A stretch of DNA of 40,153 nucleotides from Candidatus Omnitrophota bacterium (GCA_023247055.1 JAHFHF010000019.1:3274-43426), one strand, 5' to 3'; counted from the stretch's first letter, positions 31,272 through 38,337 are shown. A program made the numbers and translations. The notes: generated by a model from the sequence alone, not told the origin.

Positions 31272-32776
31272 TCTCTAAAGACGACCGCCTGATTTTTGAG
31301 AAAAGTTCCGCGGGCCGCACGGGTGCGGGACTGCCGACGGCATTCATTGCCGCGAAGAACCCCTTTAAGACGCTGAACCCAAAATTCCGCCGCAAAGAAG
31401 ACGCTCAGTTTCCCGAAGTGGCCGAGCCTGAAATCATCCGCCACTACGTGAATCTCTCGCGCAAAAATTTTTCCATCGACACCCATTTCTATCCGCTGGG
31501 CAGTTGCACTATGAAATACAACCCCAAGCTGAACGAATGGGCGGCCGCACAGGAAGGCTTTAGCCAGGTGCATCCGCACCAGCCCGAATCCACGATCCAG
31601 GGCTACATGCACATTCTTTACGAGCTTGAACAATTTTTAAAAACCATGACCGGCATGGACCATTTCACGCTGCAGCCCGCAGCCGGGGCACACGGTGAGC
31701 TGACCGGTATGATGCTCATTCATGCCTATCACCATAGCCGCGGCGACACCAAACGCCGCAAAGTGCTGGTGCCTGACTCGAGCCATGGCACGAACCCTGC
31801 CACGGCTGCGTTGTTAGGCTATGAAGTCGTGACGCTTAAATCCAATGCGCGCGGCCGCGTGGATTTAGCCGAACTCAAAAGCCATCTTGACGAAACTTCC
31901 GCCTGTTTGATGCTGACCAATCCCAATACGATGGGTTTGTTTGAAAGTGACATCCTTGAAATCACCAAAGCCGTTCACCAGGCTGGAGCACTGCTGTATT
32001 ACGATGGAGCGAATCTCAACGCGCTTTTGGGGATTGCGCGGCCGGGGGACATGGGCTTTGACATTGTGCATCTCAATCTGCACAAGACTTTTTCTACGCC
32101 GCATGGCGGCGGCGGCCCGGGCGCAGGCCCGGTCGGTGTGAAAGCATACCTGCTGCCGTTTCTGCCCCATCCGCTGGTTGAAAAGACCGGCAGCGCGTAC
32201 CGCTGGGCCGCAGAGTCGAAACAATCGGTCGGCCGCGTCAAATCGTTCTTCGGCAATGCCGGCATGCTGCTGCGCGCCTACACCTACATCGTGACGCTCG
32301 GCATCGACGGCATCAAAAAAATCAGCGAAGACGCGGTCATCAACGCCAATTACCTCAAAGAAAAACTCAAAGACGTTCTGCCGGTCGCGGTCGATGAAGT
32401 CTGCATGCATGAATTTGTGCTGACGCTCAAAGCGGCCAAGGCCAAGGGCATTCACTCGGGCGATGTGGGCAAGCGCCTGCTCGATTACGGCTACCATGCG
32501 CCGACCGTGCATTTTCCGCTGGTCGTCGATGAAGCGCTCATGATCGAGCCCACGGAAAGCGAATCGCGCGAGACCCTGGACCTTTTCATCGCGGCCCTGC
32601 GCCAGATCGCCCGTGAAATCGAAGAGAGCCCGGAACTCGTGCTCGGCGCGCCCTGGACCATGCCGATCGGCCGGCCCGACGAAGTCAAAGCCGCGCGCAA
32701 TCCGATTTTGACCTACCGCGACGTAGTGCGTGAGCGCGAAAAGAACGCCAAAGAACCCGTAGCCAGTAAACCGTAG
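31265..32776 (+). CDS. gcvPB: Glycine dehydrogenase (decarboxylating) subunit 2
   Basis: The beta half of the split P protein carries the PLP. The 503-residue protein has HFYPLGSCTMKYNPK, LQPAAGAHGELTGMMLI, VPDSSHGTNPATAA, and the PLP-lysine segment LHKTFSTPHGGGGPGAG. Together with GcvPA it makes the active P protein. Length is normal. It is the last gene of the compact gcvH-PA-PB operon. The fourth component, dihydrolipoamide dehydrogenase, is not in the window. Confidence 0.97.
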   Translation: MLISKDDRLIFEKSSAGRTGAGLPTAFIAAKNPFKTLNPKFRRKEDAQFPEVAEPEIIRHYVNLSRKNFSIDTHFYPLGSCTMKYNPKLNEWAAAQEGFSQVHPHQPESTIQGYMHILYELEQFLKTMTGMDHFTLQPAAGAHGELTGMMLIHAYHHSRGDTKRRKVLVPDSSHGTNPATAALLGYEVVTLKSNARGRVDLAELKSHLDETSACLMLTNPNTMGLFESDILEITKAVHQAGALLYYDGANLNALLGIARPGDMGFDIVHLNLHKTFSTPHGGGGPGAGPVGVKAYLLPFLPHPLVEKTGSAYRWAAESKQSVGRVKSFFGNAGMLLRAYTYIVTLGIDGIKKISEDAVINANYLKEKLKDVLPVAVDEVCMHEFVLTLKAAKAKGIHSGDVGKRLLDYGYHAPTVHFPLVVDEALMIEPTESESRETLDLFIAALRQIAREIEESPELVLGAPWTMPIGRPDEVKAARNPILTYRDVVREREKNAKEPVASKP

Positions 32777-32847
32777 TCACGCATTGCTGCGTTGCGTATC
32801 TGTTTACCTCGTATTATTCCGAGTCTTTGTCCTGAACCGTTCCTCTG

Positions 32848-32932
32848 TCATTCTGAGCCCGGTAATGTTTGATGGGCGAAGAATCTCAGATTGCTTATTT
32901 CCGCGTAGTGGCAATTCATGAATTGCCACTAC
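32848..32932. repeat. Repeat remnant and a perfect 28-bp palindrome before lplA
   Basis: A degraded GTCATTCTGAGC…GGGCGAAGAATCTCAGATTGCTT element (32848-32897) is followed by a perfect 28-bp palindrome (32905-32932) whose left arm is GTAGTGGCAATTCA. The palindrome could be a repeat core or a regulator site. It ends 38 bases ahead of the lplA start. The earlier part of the gap (32777-32847) shows nothing. Confidence 0.8.
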
Positions 32933-32970
32933 AGAGAACGCCAGTTGACGATGAATTTATCGAAATCTTT

Positions 32971-33648
32971 ATGAGTTGGAAATTATTACCGTGGATTCAA
33001 GCCTCCATGTCTTTTCACATGGCGCTCGACGAAGTGCTTTTCCGCGAACGCGAAGAAGCGGAAAACACACCGCCCATTCTACGGTTTTATTTTGCCGATC
33101 AGCCGTCAGTAACGATCGGGTATTCGCGGCCACTCCCTCTCCCTGTGGGAGAGGGCCGGGGTGAGGGGTTACCCGTGGTCCGCCGTCTCACTGGCGGCGG
33201 CCGTGTCGAACACGGCCAAGACCTCATCTTCTCGCTCATCGCGCATAAACGCGACGACGAATCGTTTCACTCCGTGCGCGTCAGCTACTGGAAAATTCAC
33301 GAAGCCTTGAAAAAAGGCTTTGAAACGCTCGGCCTGAAACCGCGCTTCTATCGCTGCGATGAAGATCTGCCCGAAGGGCCGGAATGTTTTCGCTATCCGA
33401 TTTCGAGTGATCTGGCGCTGGGTAAACACAAAATCGCAGGCGGTTCGCAGAAACGCTCCGCCGGCGCGCTCTTGCATCAGGAATCAGTCGTCGTTCCCGC
33501 CGGCTTGGATGGCTTTAAACTGGCCGAAGCTTTTCGCGCGGGATTTGAGGCGGTTTTTAACACACGCTTGGAGGCTGAGCCTTTGCAGCCCGTGTGGTTC
33601 GAAAAAGCCAAAGTACTTGCGGAAAAAAAATACCAAGTATTGTTATAA
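32971..33648 (+). CDS. lplA: Lipoate-protein ligase A family protein
   Basis: A BPL/LplA fold protein that would attach lipoate or octanoate to GcvH. The 225-residue frame has LPWIQASMSFHMALDEVLF, LRFYFADQPSVTIGYS, VVRRLTGGGRVEH, SSDLALGKHKIAGGSQKR (probable catalytic Lys154), and LLHQESVVV. Its position after gcvPB fits lipoylation of GcvH. Residues 54-66 (PLPLPVGEGRGEG) replace the helix normally expected between the SVTIGYS strand and the RRLTGGG motif. They are the direct translation of a palindromic DNA repeat. The stop codon lies in the terminal repeat of another element. The ATG at 32971 has no clear ribosome site. The protein may be functional, altered or decaying. Confidence 0.85.
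   Translation: MSWKLLPWIQASMSFHMALDEVLFREREEAENTPPILRFYFADQPSVTIGYSRPLPLPVGEGRGEGLPVVRRLTGGGRVEHGQDLIFSLIAHKRDDESFHSVRVSYWKIHEALKKGFETLGLKPRFYRCDEDLPEGPECFRYPISSDLALGKHKIAGGSQKRSAGALLHQESVVVPAGLDGFKLAEAFRAGFEAVFNTRLEAEPLQPVWFEKAKVLAEKKYQVLL
33135..33168. repeat. CCCTCTCCC/GGGAGAGGG element inside the lplA coding sequence
   Basis: CCCTCTCCC (33135-33143), TGT, GGGAGAGGG (33147-33155), then CCGGGGTGAGGGG (33156-33168) match the repeat family at 29243, 33675 and 37427. Here it is fully inside lplA and is read through without a stop. Confidence 0.9.
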
Positions 33649-33850
33649 CTTGAGTTTGGCATTTTTCAGGAATTCCTTCTTCCCCCTTGGGGGAGAAGGT
33701 CAGGATGAGGGGGATGATCGCTTGAATTTCTCCTCACCCTAGAACATACAAACGCCCATAGGCGTTTGATGTTCTAGTCTCTGCGATAGACGCAGAGGCT
33801 AACCCTTTCCCCACAGGGGAGAGGGAAAAGTGCCAAACTCAAGGTTATAA
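33643..33850. repeat. 208-bp nested palindrome bounded by 24-bp inverted repeats
   Basis: The ends TTATAACTTGAGTTTGGC… (33643-33666) and …GCCAAACTCAAGGTTATAA (33826-33850) are inverse copies with a few mismatches. The left end contains the lplA stop codon (33646-33648). Inside are CCCCCTTGGGGG and CCCCACAGGGG arms of the CCCTCTCCC family, a central stem CTAGAACAT/ATGTTCTAG with CAAACGCC/GGCGTTTG (33739-33777), and CTCTGCG/CGCAGAG. It resembles a MITE or composite of nested palindromes. The rest of this 340-bp gap is the next repeat. Confidence 0.85.
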
Positions 33851-33862
33851 GTTTTATTTTTA

Positions 33863-33957
33863 TTTGTCATTGCGGGCCGTTGAAGTTTGAAGGCGAAGCA
33901 ATCTCGGGTCCGGGATTGCTTCGGCCTTAAATGGAATGACGCCTCGCAATGCGCAAA
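33863..33957. repeat. GTCATTGCG/GAAGCAAT palindromic repeat
   Basis: TTTGTCATTGCGGG (33863-33876) and CCTCGCAATGCGCAAAG (ending 33957) bound the same GAAGCAATCTCG…GATTGCTTC core as other copies. The right end is less perfect. It ends 31 bases before the next gene. Confidence 0.88.
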
Positions 33958-33988
33958 GAAGTAATAATTGATTGGACAGGAAAAGGCC

Positions 33989-34363
33989 ATGGAAGAAAAA
34001 CAAAGCTACCTCCGCAAAATCGAAAAAATCCTGGCGCGCCACGCCCAGTACAAACTCGAGGCCTATCACTTCTTACTCGCAGCCCTGCACCACACCGTGG
34101 CCGCCTTGTCCAAGCCGCGCCACGTCAGCGGCAAAGAACTCTTAGAAGGCATCCGTGACTACGCGCTCGAGCAGTACGGTCCGCTGGCCCGCACCGTACT
34201 CAATTACTGGGGCATTCACGAGACTCTCGATTTTGGTAAAATCGTCTTTGCCCTCGTTGAAGCCGGCATCCTGCGCAAACAGGCTGAAGACAAACTCGAA
34301 GATTTCGCCAATATTTTTGATTTCAAAGAAGCATTTGATAAAGGCTATAAGATTAGCGACTAG
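33989..34363 (+). CDS. PVC-type small conserved protein (TIGR04138-like)
   Basis: This 124-residue soluble protein contains the stretches KLEAYHFLLAALHH, RHVSGKELLEGIRDYALEQYG, VLNYWGIHETLDFGKIVFALV and EDFANIFDFKEAF. As far as I can recall, these match the small conserved family TIGR04138, described from Planctomycetes and Verrucomicrobia. Its function is unknown. AGGAAAAGG precedes the ATG at 33989; an upstream TTG at 33968 is less likely. Its TAG stop codon is the first part of a repeat motif (GACTAGAGGCTAGG). It is a useful clue to the phylum. Confidence 0.8.
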   Translation: MEEKQSYLRKIEKILARHAQYKLEAYHFLLAALHHTVAALSKPRHVSGKELLEGIRDYALEQYGPLARTVLNYWGIHETLDFGKIVFALVEAGILRKQAEDKLEDFANIFDFKEAFDKGYKISD

Positions 34364-34447
34364 AGGCTAGGAACTAGGGCCGAGTAAATGCAGATGCAAA
34401 ACAATTTTTTCCCCATTATACGAACCCCTAATTCCTAACCCCTAGCC
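34361..34447. repeat. Imperfect inverted repeat between the PVC-type gene and uvrD
   Basis: GGCTAGGAACTAGGG (34365-34379) and CCCCTAATTCCTAACCCCTAGCC (in part; 34425-34447) are inverse copies of a GGCTAGG-type repeat. They fill the short gap; the middle has TTTTTTCCCC and a TATAC sequence that might be a weak promoter. No ORF. Confidence 0.7.
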
Positions 34448-34457
34448 TCCGGTTCCC

Positions 34458-36509
34458 ATGAATGACCGCATCCTCGATGGTTTAAACCCCGCGCAAAAAG
34501 AAGCCGTCACCTGGCCCGCAGGCCCGCTGCTGATTATTGCCGGCGCAGGCAGCGGCAAGACGCGCATCCTGACGCACCGCATTGTCTATCTCATCACCCA
34601 CGGCGTACCTCATTTTCAAATCCTGGGCGTGACCTTTACCAACAAGGCGGCCAACGAAATGAAAAACCGTGTCCAGCGGCTGACCGAAAGAGACGTCTGG
34701 ATCAGCACCTTTCATTCCACCTGCCTGCGCATTCTGCGTATGGAAGGGCCGAACATCGGCATTCCGGGCAACTTTGTCATTTACGACGAGCAAGACCAGT
34801 TGACGCTCATCAAAGAAGTGCAGAAAGAATTGGGCTTTGATGACAAACAAGTCAATCCCAAGGGCGTACGCGAACGCATTCAGCGCGCCAAAGATTTTTT
34901 ACAAACGCCTTACCAAAACGCTGAAAAAGCCCAGGATTATTACGATGAAACCGTAGCCAAGATTTACATGGCCTATGAAAAGAAAATGGCCGAACTCGGC
35001 GCCTGCGATTTCGGCGACCTCATCATGAAAACCGTTTTTGTTTTTGATCAAAAACCGCAGGTGCTGCAGCATTGGCAAGAGCGCTTTCGGCATATTTTGG
35101 TCGATGAATACCAGGACACCAACCACGCCCAATACCGCCTGATCAAACTGCTCGCTTCAGGCCGCCGCCAGATTACGGTCGTGGGTGACCCCGACCAATC
35201 CATTTACGCCTGGCGCGGGGCCGACATCCGCAACATCATGCATTTTGAAAAAGATTATCCCGACTGCGGCATGATCAAAATGGAACAAAACTACCGTTCC
35301 ACCTCCGTCATCCTCGATGCAGCTAACGAACTCATTACGCGCAATGAGACCCGTAAACCCAAGGCGCTTTGGACCGAGCGCGAGGGCGGCGACAAAATTA
35401 CGCTGTATCCGGCGTCTGACGAAAAAGACGAAGCCCTATTTGTTACAAGCGAAGTAGTGCGACTTAAAAAAAACGGCCGGACCCTGGCCGACCAAGTTAT
35501 TTTTTACCGCACACACGCCCAATCGCGCGCGCTTGAAGATTGCCTGCGCCGTTTCGGCATTCCGTACAAAATCGTGGGCGGCACGCGCTTCTACGACCGC
35601 AAAGAAATCAAAGACCTCGTGGGCTACATGCGCGTGATTTTATTTCCGCAGGATGAAGTTAACTGGAAGCGCATCCTCAATACACCTGCGCGCGGCTTGG
35701 GCAAAAAATGTGTCGAAGCTCTTGAGAAATTCAGCCGCGACCGCATGGTGCCGTTTGATCAGGCCCTGGCCCGCGTCACTGAAAATGCTGAGATCGCAGG
35801 CCGTGCCAAAGAAACCATCCGCCGTCTTTATCAACACATTGAACACTGGCGCGCGGACCATAAAAACATCCCGGTCGATGAACTCTTGAGCGACATTCTT
35901 GAAAAATCAGGCTATCTCATGGCGCTCGAAGAAGAAAAGACCATTGAATCGCAAAGCCGCATTGAAAACATCGAAGAATTTTTCAGCGTCATCCGCGAAT
36001 TTAAAGAAACTTACCGCCCGCAGCCGGGCCAGGAAGAACTCACGCCGCTGGCCGCCTTTTTAGAATCGATTGCCCTGCTGACCAATTTGGATGCCTGGGT
36101 CGAAGGGACCGATGTCTTGACCATGATGACCCTGCACACCGCCAAAGGCCTGGAATTCCCCGTGGTCTACATCGTGGGCATGGAAGAAGGCGTTTTTCCT
36201 TCCGGCAGCGGCAGCCTGGAAAGTATCGACGATCTCGAAGAAGAACGCCGTCTGTGTTACGTCGGCGTCACCCGCGCCAAAGACAAACTCTATCTTGTCT
36301 ACGCCCGCGAGCGCATGCTCTACGGCACCCGGCACTACAACCTGCCCTCGCGTTTCCTCAACGAAATGCCCGGCGACCTGCTCCAAATGGCCGCCGGGGG
36401 AGCCTATCGTCCGCAAACCCCATCCTCCGCCCGCACCGTCGAAGTCGACGACGTCGAAATCGAATTCGACGACGACGAACGTAAACGCCGCATTCTTTTC
36501 GACGACTAA
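34458..36509 (+). CDS. pcrA: UvrD/PcrA-type DNA helicase
   Basis: This superfamily 1A 3'-5' helicase acts in nucleotide excision repair, replication restart or RecA removal. The 683-residue protein has QKEAVTWPAGPLLIIAGAGSGKT in two parts, the Q motif and Walker A (GAGSGKT, 29-35); VTFTNKAANEM; VDEYQDTN; VGDPDQSIYAWRGADIRN; FYRTHAQSRALED; TLHTAKGLEFPVVY and RRLCYVGVTRAKDKLYL. The C-terminal tail is short and acidic (VEVDDVEIEFDDDE), without the usual Tudor-like end. PcrA or Rep cannot be told apart from UvrD by motifs alone. Confidence 0.93.
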   Translation: MNDRILDGLNPAQKEAVTWPAGPLLIIAGAGSGKTRILTHRIVYLITHGVPHFQILGVTFTNKAANEMKNRVQRLTERDVWISTFHSTCLRILRMEGPNIGIPGNFVIYDEQDQLTLIKEVQKELGFDDKQVNPKGVRERIQRAKDFLQTPYQNAEKAQDYYDETVAKIYMAYEKKMAELGACDFGDLIMKTVFVFDQKPQVLQHWQERFRHILVDEYQDTNHAQYRLIKLLASGRRQITVVGDPDQSIYAWRGADIRNIMHFEKDYPDCGMIKMEQNYRSTSVILDAANELITRNETRKPKALWTEREGGDKITLYPASDEKDEALFVTSEVVRLKKNGRTLADQVIFYRTHAQSRALEDCLRRFGIPYKIVGGTRFYDRKEIKDLVGYMRVILFPQDEVNWKRILNTPARGLGKKCVEALEKFSRDRMVPFDQALARVTENAEIAGRAKETIRRLYQHIEHWRADHKNIPVDELLSDILEKSGYLMALEEEKTIESQSRIENIEEFFSVIREFKETYRPQPGQEELTPLAAFLESIALLTNLDAWVEGTDVLTMMTLHTAKGLEFPVVYIVGMEEGVFPSGSGSLESIDDLEEERRLCYVGVTRAKDKLYLVYARERMLYGTRHYNLPSRFLNEMPGDLLQMAAGGAYRPQTPSSARTVEVDDVEIEFDDDERKRRILFDD

Positions 36510-36544
36510 GCCTCTTCGAAGCCCTGCTGATAACTCAAACCTCT

Positions 36545-36615
36545 GTCATTCCCGCATGTTTTTGGCGGGAGTCTAAAAAGACCATTGATATTTGGAGGTG
36601 CCAATTTGGCACCTC
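36545..36615. repeat. Two hairpins after uvrD
   Basis: GTCATTCCCGC…GGCGGGAGTC (36545-36573) is the same hairpin family as at 17118. Next comes a perfect GAGGTGCCA-ATT-TGGCACCTC stem (36595-36615). They begin 35 bases after the helicase stop, so they may stop transcription, although no long T tract follows. Confidence 0.7.
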
Positions 36616-36702
36616 AAATTCGCATCTTTGCGGCTATAAAAACTTCAAAATTCCCGCGATTTCCTAAAATTTTAGTTGATTTTTTATTAAAATAAATATA
36701 AT

Positions 36703-36718
36703 ATTAATAAATATTAAT
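36703..36718. promoter_or_regulatory. AT-rich palindrome, candidate operator
   Basis: ATTAATA-AA-TATTAAT is a perfect 16-bp palindrome just upstream of the toxin-antitoxin promoter, in DNA far richer in A+T than its neighbours. Autorepression by the antitoxin is usual for such pairs; use of this site is inference. Confidence 0.4.
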
Positions 36719-36732
36719 AATGTATCCTAAAA

Positions 36733-36761
36733 TTGACAATACTTATCTTTTAGACTACACT
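36733..36761 (+). promoter_or_regulatory. Toxin-antitoxin promoter
   Basis: TTGACA (36733-36738) and TACACT (36756-36761) are spaced by exactly 17 bases. The toxin ATG begins only four bases after the -10 box, so the transcript is leaderless or starts within the first codons. Confidence 0.75.
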
Positions 36762-36765
36762 TTCT

Positions 36766-37113
36766 ATGCAGACACCACGAGAACTGTTGCAGTATCAAAC
36801 AGCTTCAGGACATATTCCGTTTGAAGAATGGATCAAGTCGCTTATTGATCCGACAGCAAGACGCCAAATACGCCTTCGAATCGATCGATTGACGATGGGC
36901 AATTGGAGTGATTTTAAAAATGTCGGCGGCAGTATTTTTGAATTACGAATTCACTGGGGGCCAGGTTACCGCGTCTACTTTGGTCTAGAAGGTTCTGATT
37001 TTGTTATCCTGCTTTCCGGAGGAAGCAAAAATAGACAGAGTGATGATATTCACAAGGCACAAACCTATTGGCAAGATTACAAAAGGAGAAAAAATGAAAC
37101 CGCCCGCAGTTAA
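36766..37113 (+). CDS. RelE/HigB-type toxin (Gp49-like, HI1419 family)
   Basis: This 115-residue protein resembles the addiction-module killer family TIGR02683. Motifs are GHIPFEEWIKSLIDPTARRQI, RIDRLTMGNW, ELRIHWGPGYRVYFG, and LLSGGSKNRQSDDI. RelE-fold toxins of this group inhibit translation, usually by cutting mRNA on the ribosome. It precedes and overlaps the antitoxin gene by 20 bases, the toxin-first order typical of this family. Base composition is lower in GC than the chromosome, suggesting acquisition by transfer. Confidence 0.9.
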   Translation: MQTPRELLQYQTASGHIPFEEWIKSLIDPTARRQIRLRIDRLTMGNWSDFKNVGGSIFELRIHWGPGYRVYFGLEGSDFVILLSGGSKNRQSDDIHKAQTYWQDYKRRKNETARS

Positions 37114-37408
37114 ATATCATGATAGCCTCATACAAGCTCTACGTGACCCTGAAGAAGCATCCGGTTATCTGAATGCAGCGCTTGAGGAGGGGGACAAAGA
37201 TCTGTTTTTAGTCGCTCTTCGAAATGTCATCGAAGCGCAGGGCGGCATGACCCGGCTCGCGCGCGCTGCAAAACTAAATCGAGTCAGCCTTTATAAAATG
37301 CTCGGAAACAACGGGAATCCGGGCTTTGAGAGCATCCTCAAAGTTCTAAATGCTGCAGGGGTCCGCTTCCAAATCCTGCCGACAAAATCTCACCGTAAAG
37401 CCGCCTAA
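37094..37408 (+). CDS. Antitoxin, HI1420 family with HTH domain
   Basis: This 104-residue protein matches the partner family TIGR02684: YHDSLIQALRDPEEASGYLNAALEEGD in its two halves, FLVALRNVIEAQGGMTRLARAAKLNR and LYKMLGNNGNPGFESILKVLNAAG. The middle is a Cro/C1-type helix-turn-helix that would bind the promoter. AGGAGA lies five bases ahead of ATG 37094, so this start is preferred over upstream ones. It would neutralise the upstream toxin. A CCCTCTCCC repeat begins 18 bases after its stop. Confidence 0.9.
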   Translation: MKPPAVKYHDSLIQALRDPEEASGYLNAALEEGDKDLFLVALRNVIEAQGGMTRLARAAKLNRVSLYKMLGNNGNPGFESILKVLNAAGVRFQILPTKSHRKAA

Positions 37409-37426
37409 GGGGATGTTGGAATATCT

Positions 37427-37461
37427 CCCTCTCCCTTCCAGGGAGAGGGTCGGGGTGAGGG
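37427..37461. repeat. CCCTCTCCC/GGGAGAGGG element between convergent toxin-antitoxin pairs
   Basis: CCCTCTCCC (37427-37435), GGGAGAGGG (37441-37449) and CGGGGTGAGGG (37451-37461) match the element inside lplA. It lies exactly between the 3' ends of the two toxin-antitoxin operons. It could act as a two-way terminator. Confidence 0.85.
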
Positions 37462-37493
37462 TATTAACCGCGTGTCCACAGGGGGTGAGGAAA

Positions 37494-37793
37494 CTAAGCA
37501 GCCTTCTTATGCAGCGCCTCAAGAACAGCTTCAGGTTTTGAATCCGCAACGCGCAGTAAAGCAATTGCCGCACCTTCGGGGTAAGTTCGTCCTTGCTCCC
37601 AATTTCGTAAAGTCGCAGGACTCACACAAATCATTTTTGCAAAAGCAATCTGAGTAAGACCGAGTTTTTCACGGATTTGCTTTACCTTCATCGGAGCATA
37701 GTGAAAGACACGGCTTGGCTTACGCTCGCCGCGACGAATCTCACCCGCTTGTTTCACGCTTAGCAGCAAATCTTTAAATTGTCCGTCTTTCAT
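37494..37793 (-). CDS. Antitoxin, HigA2/NadS-like HTH protein
   Basis: This 99-residue protein has a C-terminal XRE helix-turn-helix (KVKQIREKLGLTQIAFAKMI, then SPATLRNWEQGRTYPEGAA). The N-terminus (GEIRRGERKPSRVF) fits the NadS/HigA-2 antitoxins, which pair with RelE-like toxins. A GAGG ribosome site lies just before the ATG. It follows its toxin by seven bases on the minus strand, so both are one operon. Confidence 0.88.
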   Translation of the reverse strand: MKDGQFKDLLLSVKQAGEIRRGERKPSRVFHYAPMKVKQIREKLGLTQIAFAKMICVSPATLRNWEQGRTYPEGAAIALLRVADSKPEAVLEALHKKAA

Positions 37794-37800
37794 ACCCGCC

Positions 37801-38127
37801 TCAATGTTTTAAATATTTTTTGACGTAATGACCAAGTACAGATAACTGCGTGCGGCTTAAATCTGACTGATCTGATTTTCGGAAAACATATAGCATATAA
37901 ATCTCACGCTCGGATAAATATAAATAATAGAGGACCCGAATGCCGCCGCTTTTACCTTTGTCGGCCAAAGACCAGCGCAATTTCCTAAGACCGTGTCCGC
38001 CGGGAATCAGAGTGCCTAAATCCGGTTTGTGAATCAGCGCTGCTTGAAGCTTTCCATATTCAGCGTCGCTTACAATCCTGCCAATTTCTTTTGTAAAAAT
38101 GTCCGTTTCGATGAATTCAAATTCCAC
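37801..38127 (-). CDS. RelE/HigB2-type toxin
   Basis: This 108-residue protein has the HigB2/RelE pattern: FIETDIFTKEIGRIVSDAEY, LGTLIPGGHGLRKLRWSLADKGKSGGIRVLYYLY, and IYMLYVFRKSDQSDLSRTQL. The full middle motif is split here for length: LGTLIPGGHGLRKLRW, then GKSGGIRVLYYLY. It would act as a translation-dependent mRNA cleaver. It is unrelated in detail to the toxin at 36766, so the two modules are independent. A good minus-strand promoter precedes it. Confidence 0.9.
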   Translation of the reverse strand: MEFEFIETDIFTKEIGRIVSDAEYGKLQAALIHKPDLGTLIPGGHGLRKLRWSLADKGKSGGIRVLYYLYLSEREIYMLYVFRKSDQSDLSRTQLSVLGHYVKKYLKH

Positions 38128-38139
38128 AGAACCACCTCA

Positions 38140-38169
38140 AATATACGCTAATAGCGTAGTAATTGTCAA
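38140..38169 (-). promoter_or_regulatory. Promoter and operator of the second toxin-antitoxin pair
   Basis: On the minus strand TTGACA (38169-38164) is followed after 18 bases by TATATT (38145-38140), or after 17 by GTATAT. The 13-bp palindrome ACGCTA-T-TAGCGT (38145-38157) lies between the boxes, an ideal place for repressor binding by the antitoxin. Confidence 0.7.
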
Positions 38170-38236
38170 ATGATTAATGTTAATATTTTATATTTATATT
38201 ATAAATAGTCAAGGGGCAAGTCAGGAAATCCCTTGC

Positions 38237-38265
38237 TAGACGAGCGAAATGCCCAGGCGTATAAT
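38237..38265 (+). promoter_or_regulatory. Promoter upstream of a short terminated transcript
   Basis: TATAAT (38260-38265) is preceded at 17 bases by TAGACG (38237-38242), a partial -35 match. Alternatively TTGCTA lies at 21 bases. Transcription would begin near 38272. Confidence 0.5.
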
Positions 38266-38271
38266 CGCAAC

Positions 38272-38337
38272 CGTGAAAACTATGCTTTCATCGATCCATT
38301 TCCAGTAATCCGCGGGCCGCGAGCCCGCTATTTTTTT
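38272..38337 (+). ncRNA. Candidate small RNA or attenuator leader before lgt
   Basis: Between the TATAAT box and a clear terminator lies a segment of about 65 bases. It contains a small TGAAA…TTTCA stem and a mini-ORF, ATG at 38282 to TAA at 38306-38308 (MLSSIHFQ). This layout fits either an independent sRNA or a leader in which translation or a ligand controls read-through into lgt. It is not homologous to an RNA family I recognise. Confidence 0.35.
38312..38337 (+). terminator. Rho-independent terminator
   Basis: GCGGGC (38312-38317), CGCGA loop, GCCCGC (38323-38328), then TATTTTTTT. This is the clearest intrinsic terminator in the window. No gene ends on the + strand ahead of it, and lgt begins 56 bases after it. 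Confidence 0.85.

Noticed and set aside
30646-31278. 210-codon + strand frame inside gcvPA
   Set aside because: A shifted frame of gcvPA with an Arg/Ser-rich, low-information product.
33949-34158. Alternative + strand frame overlapping the PVC-type gene
   Set aside because: It is a different frame of 33989-34363; its start lies in the repeat and its product is Arg/Gln-rich without similarity.
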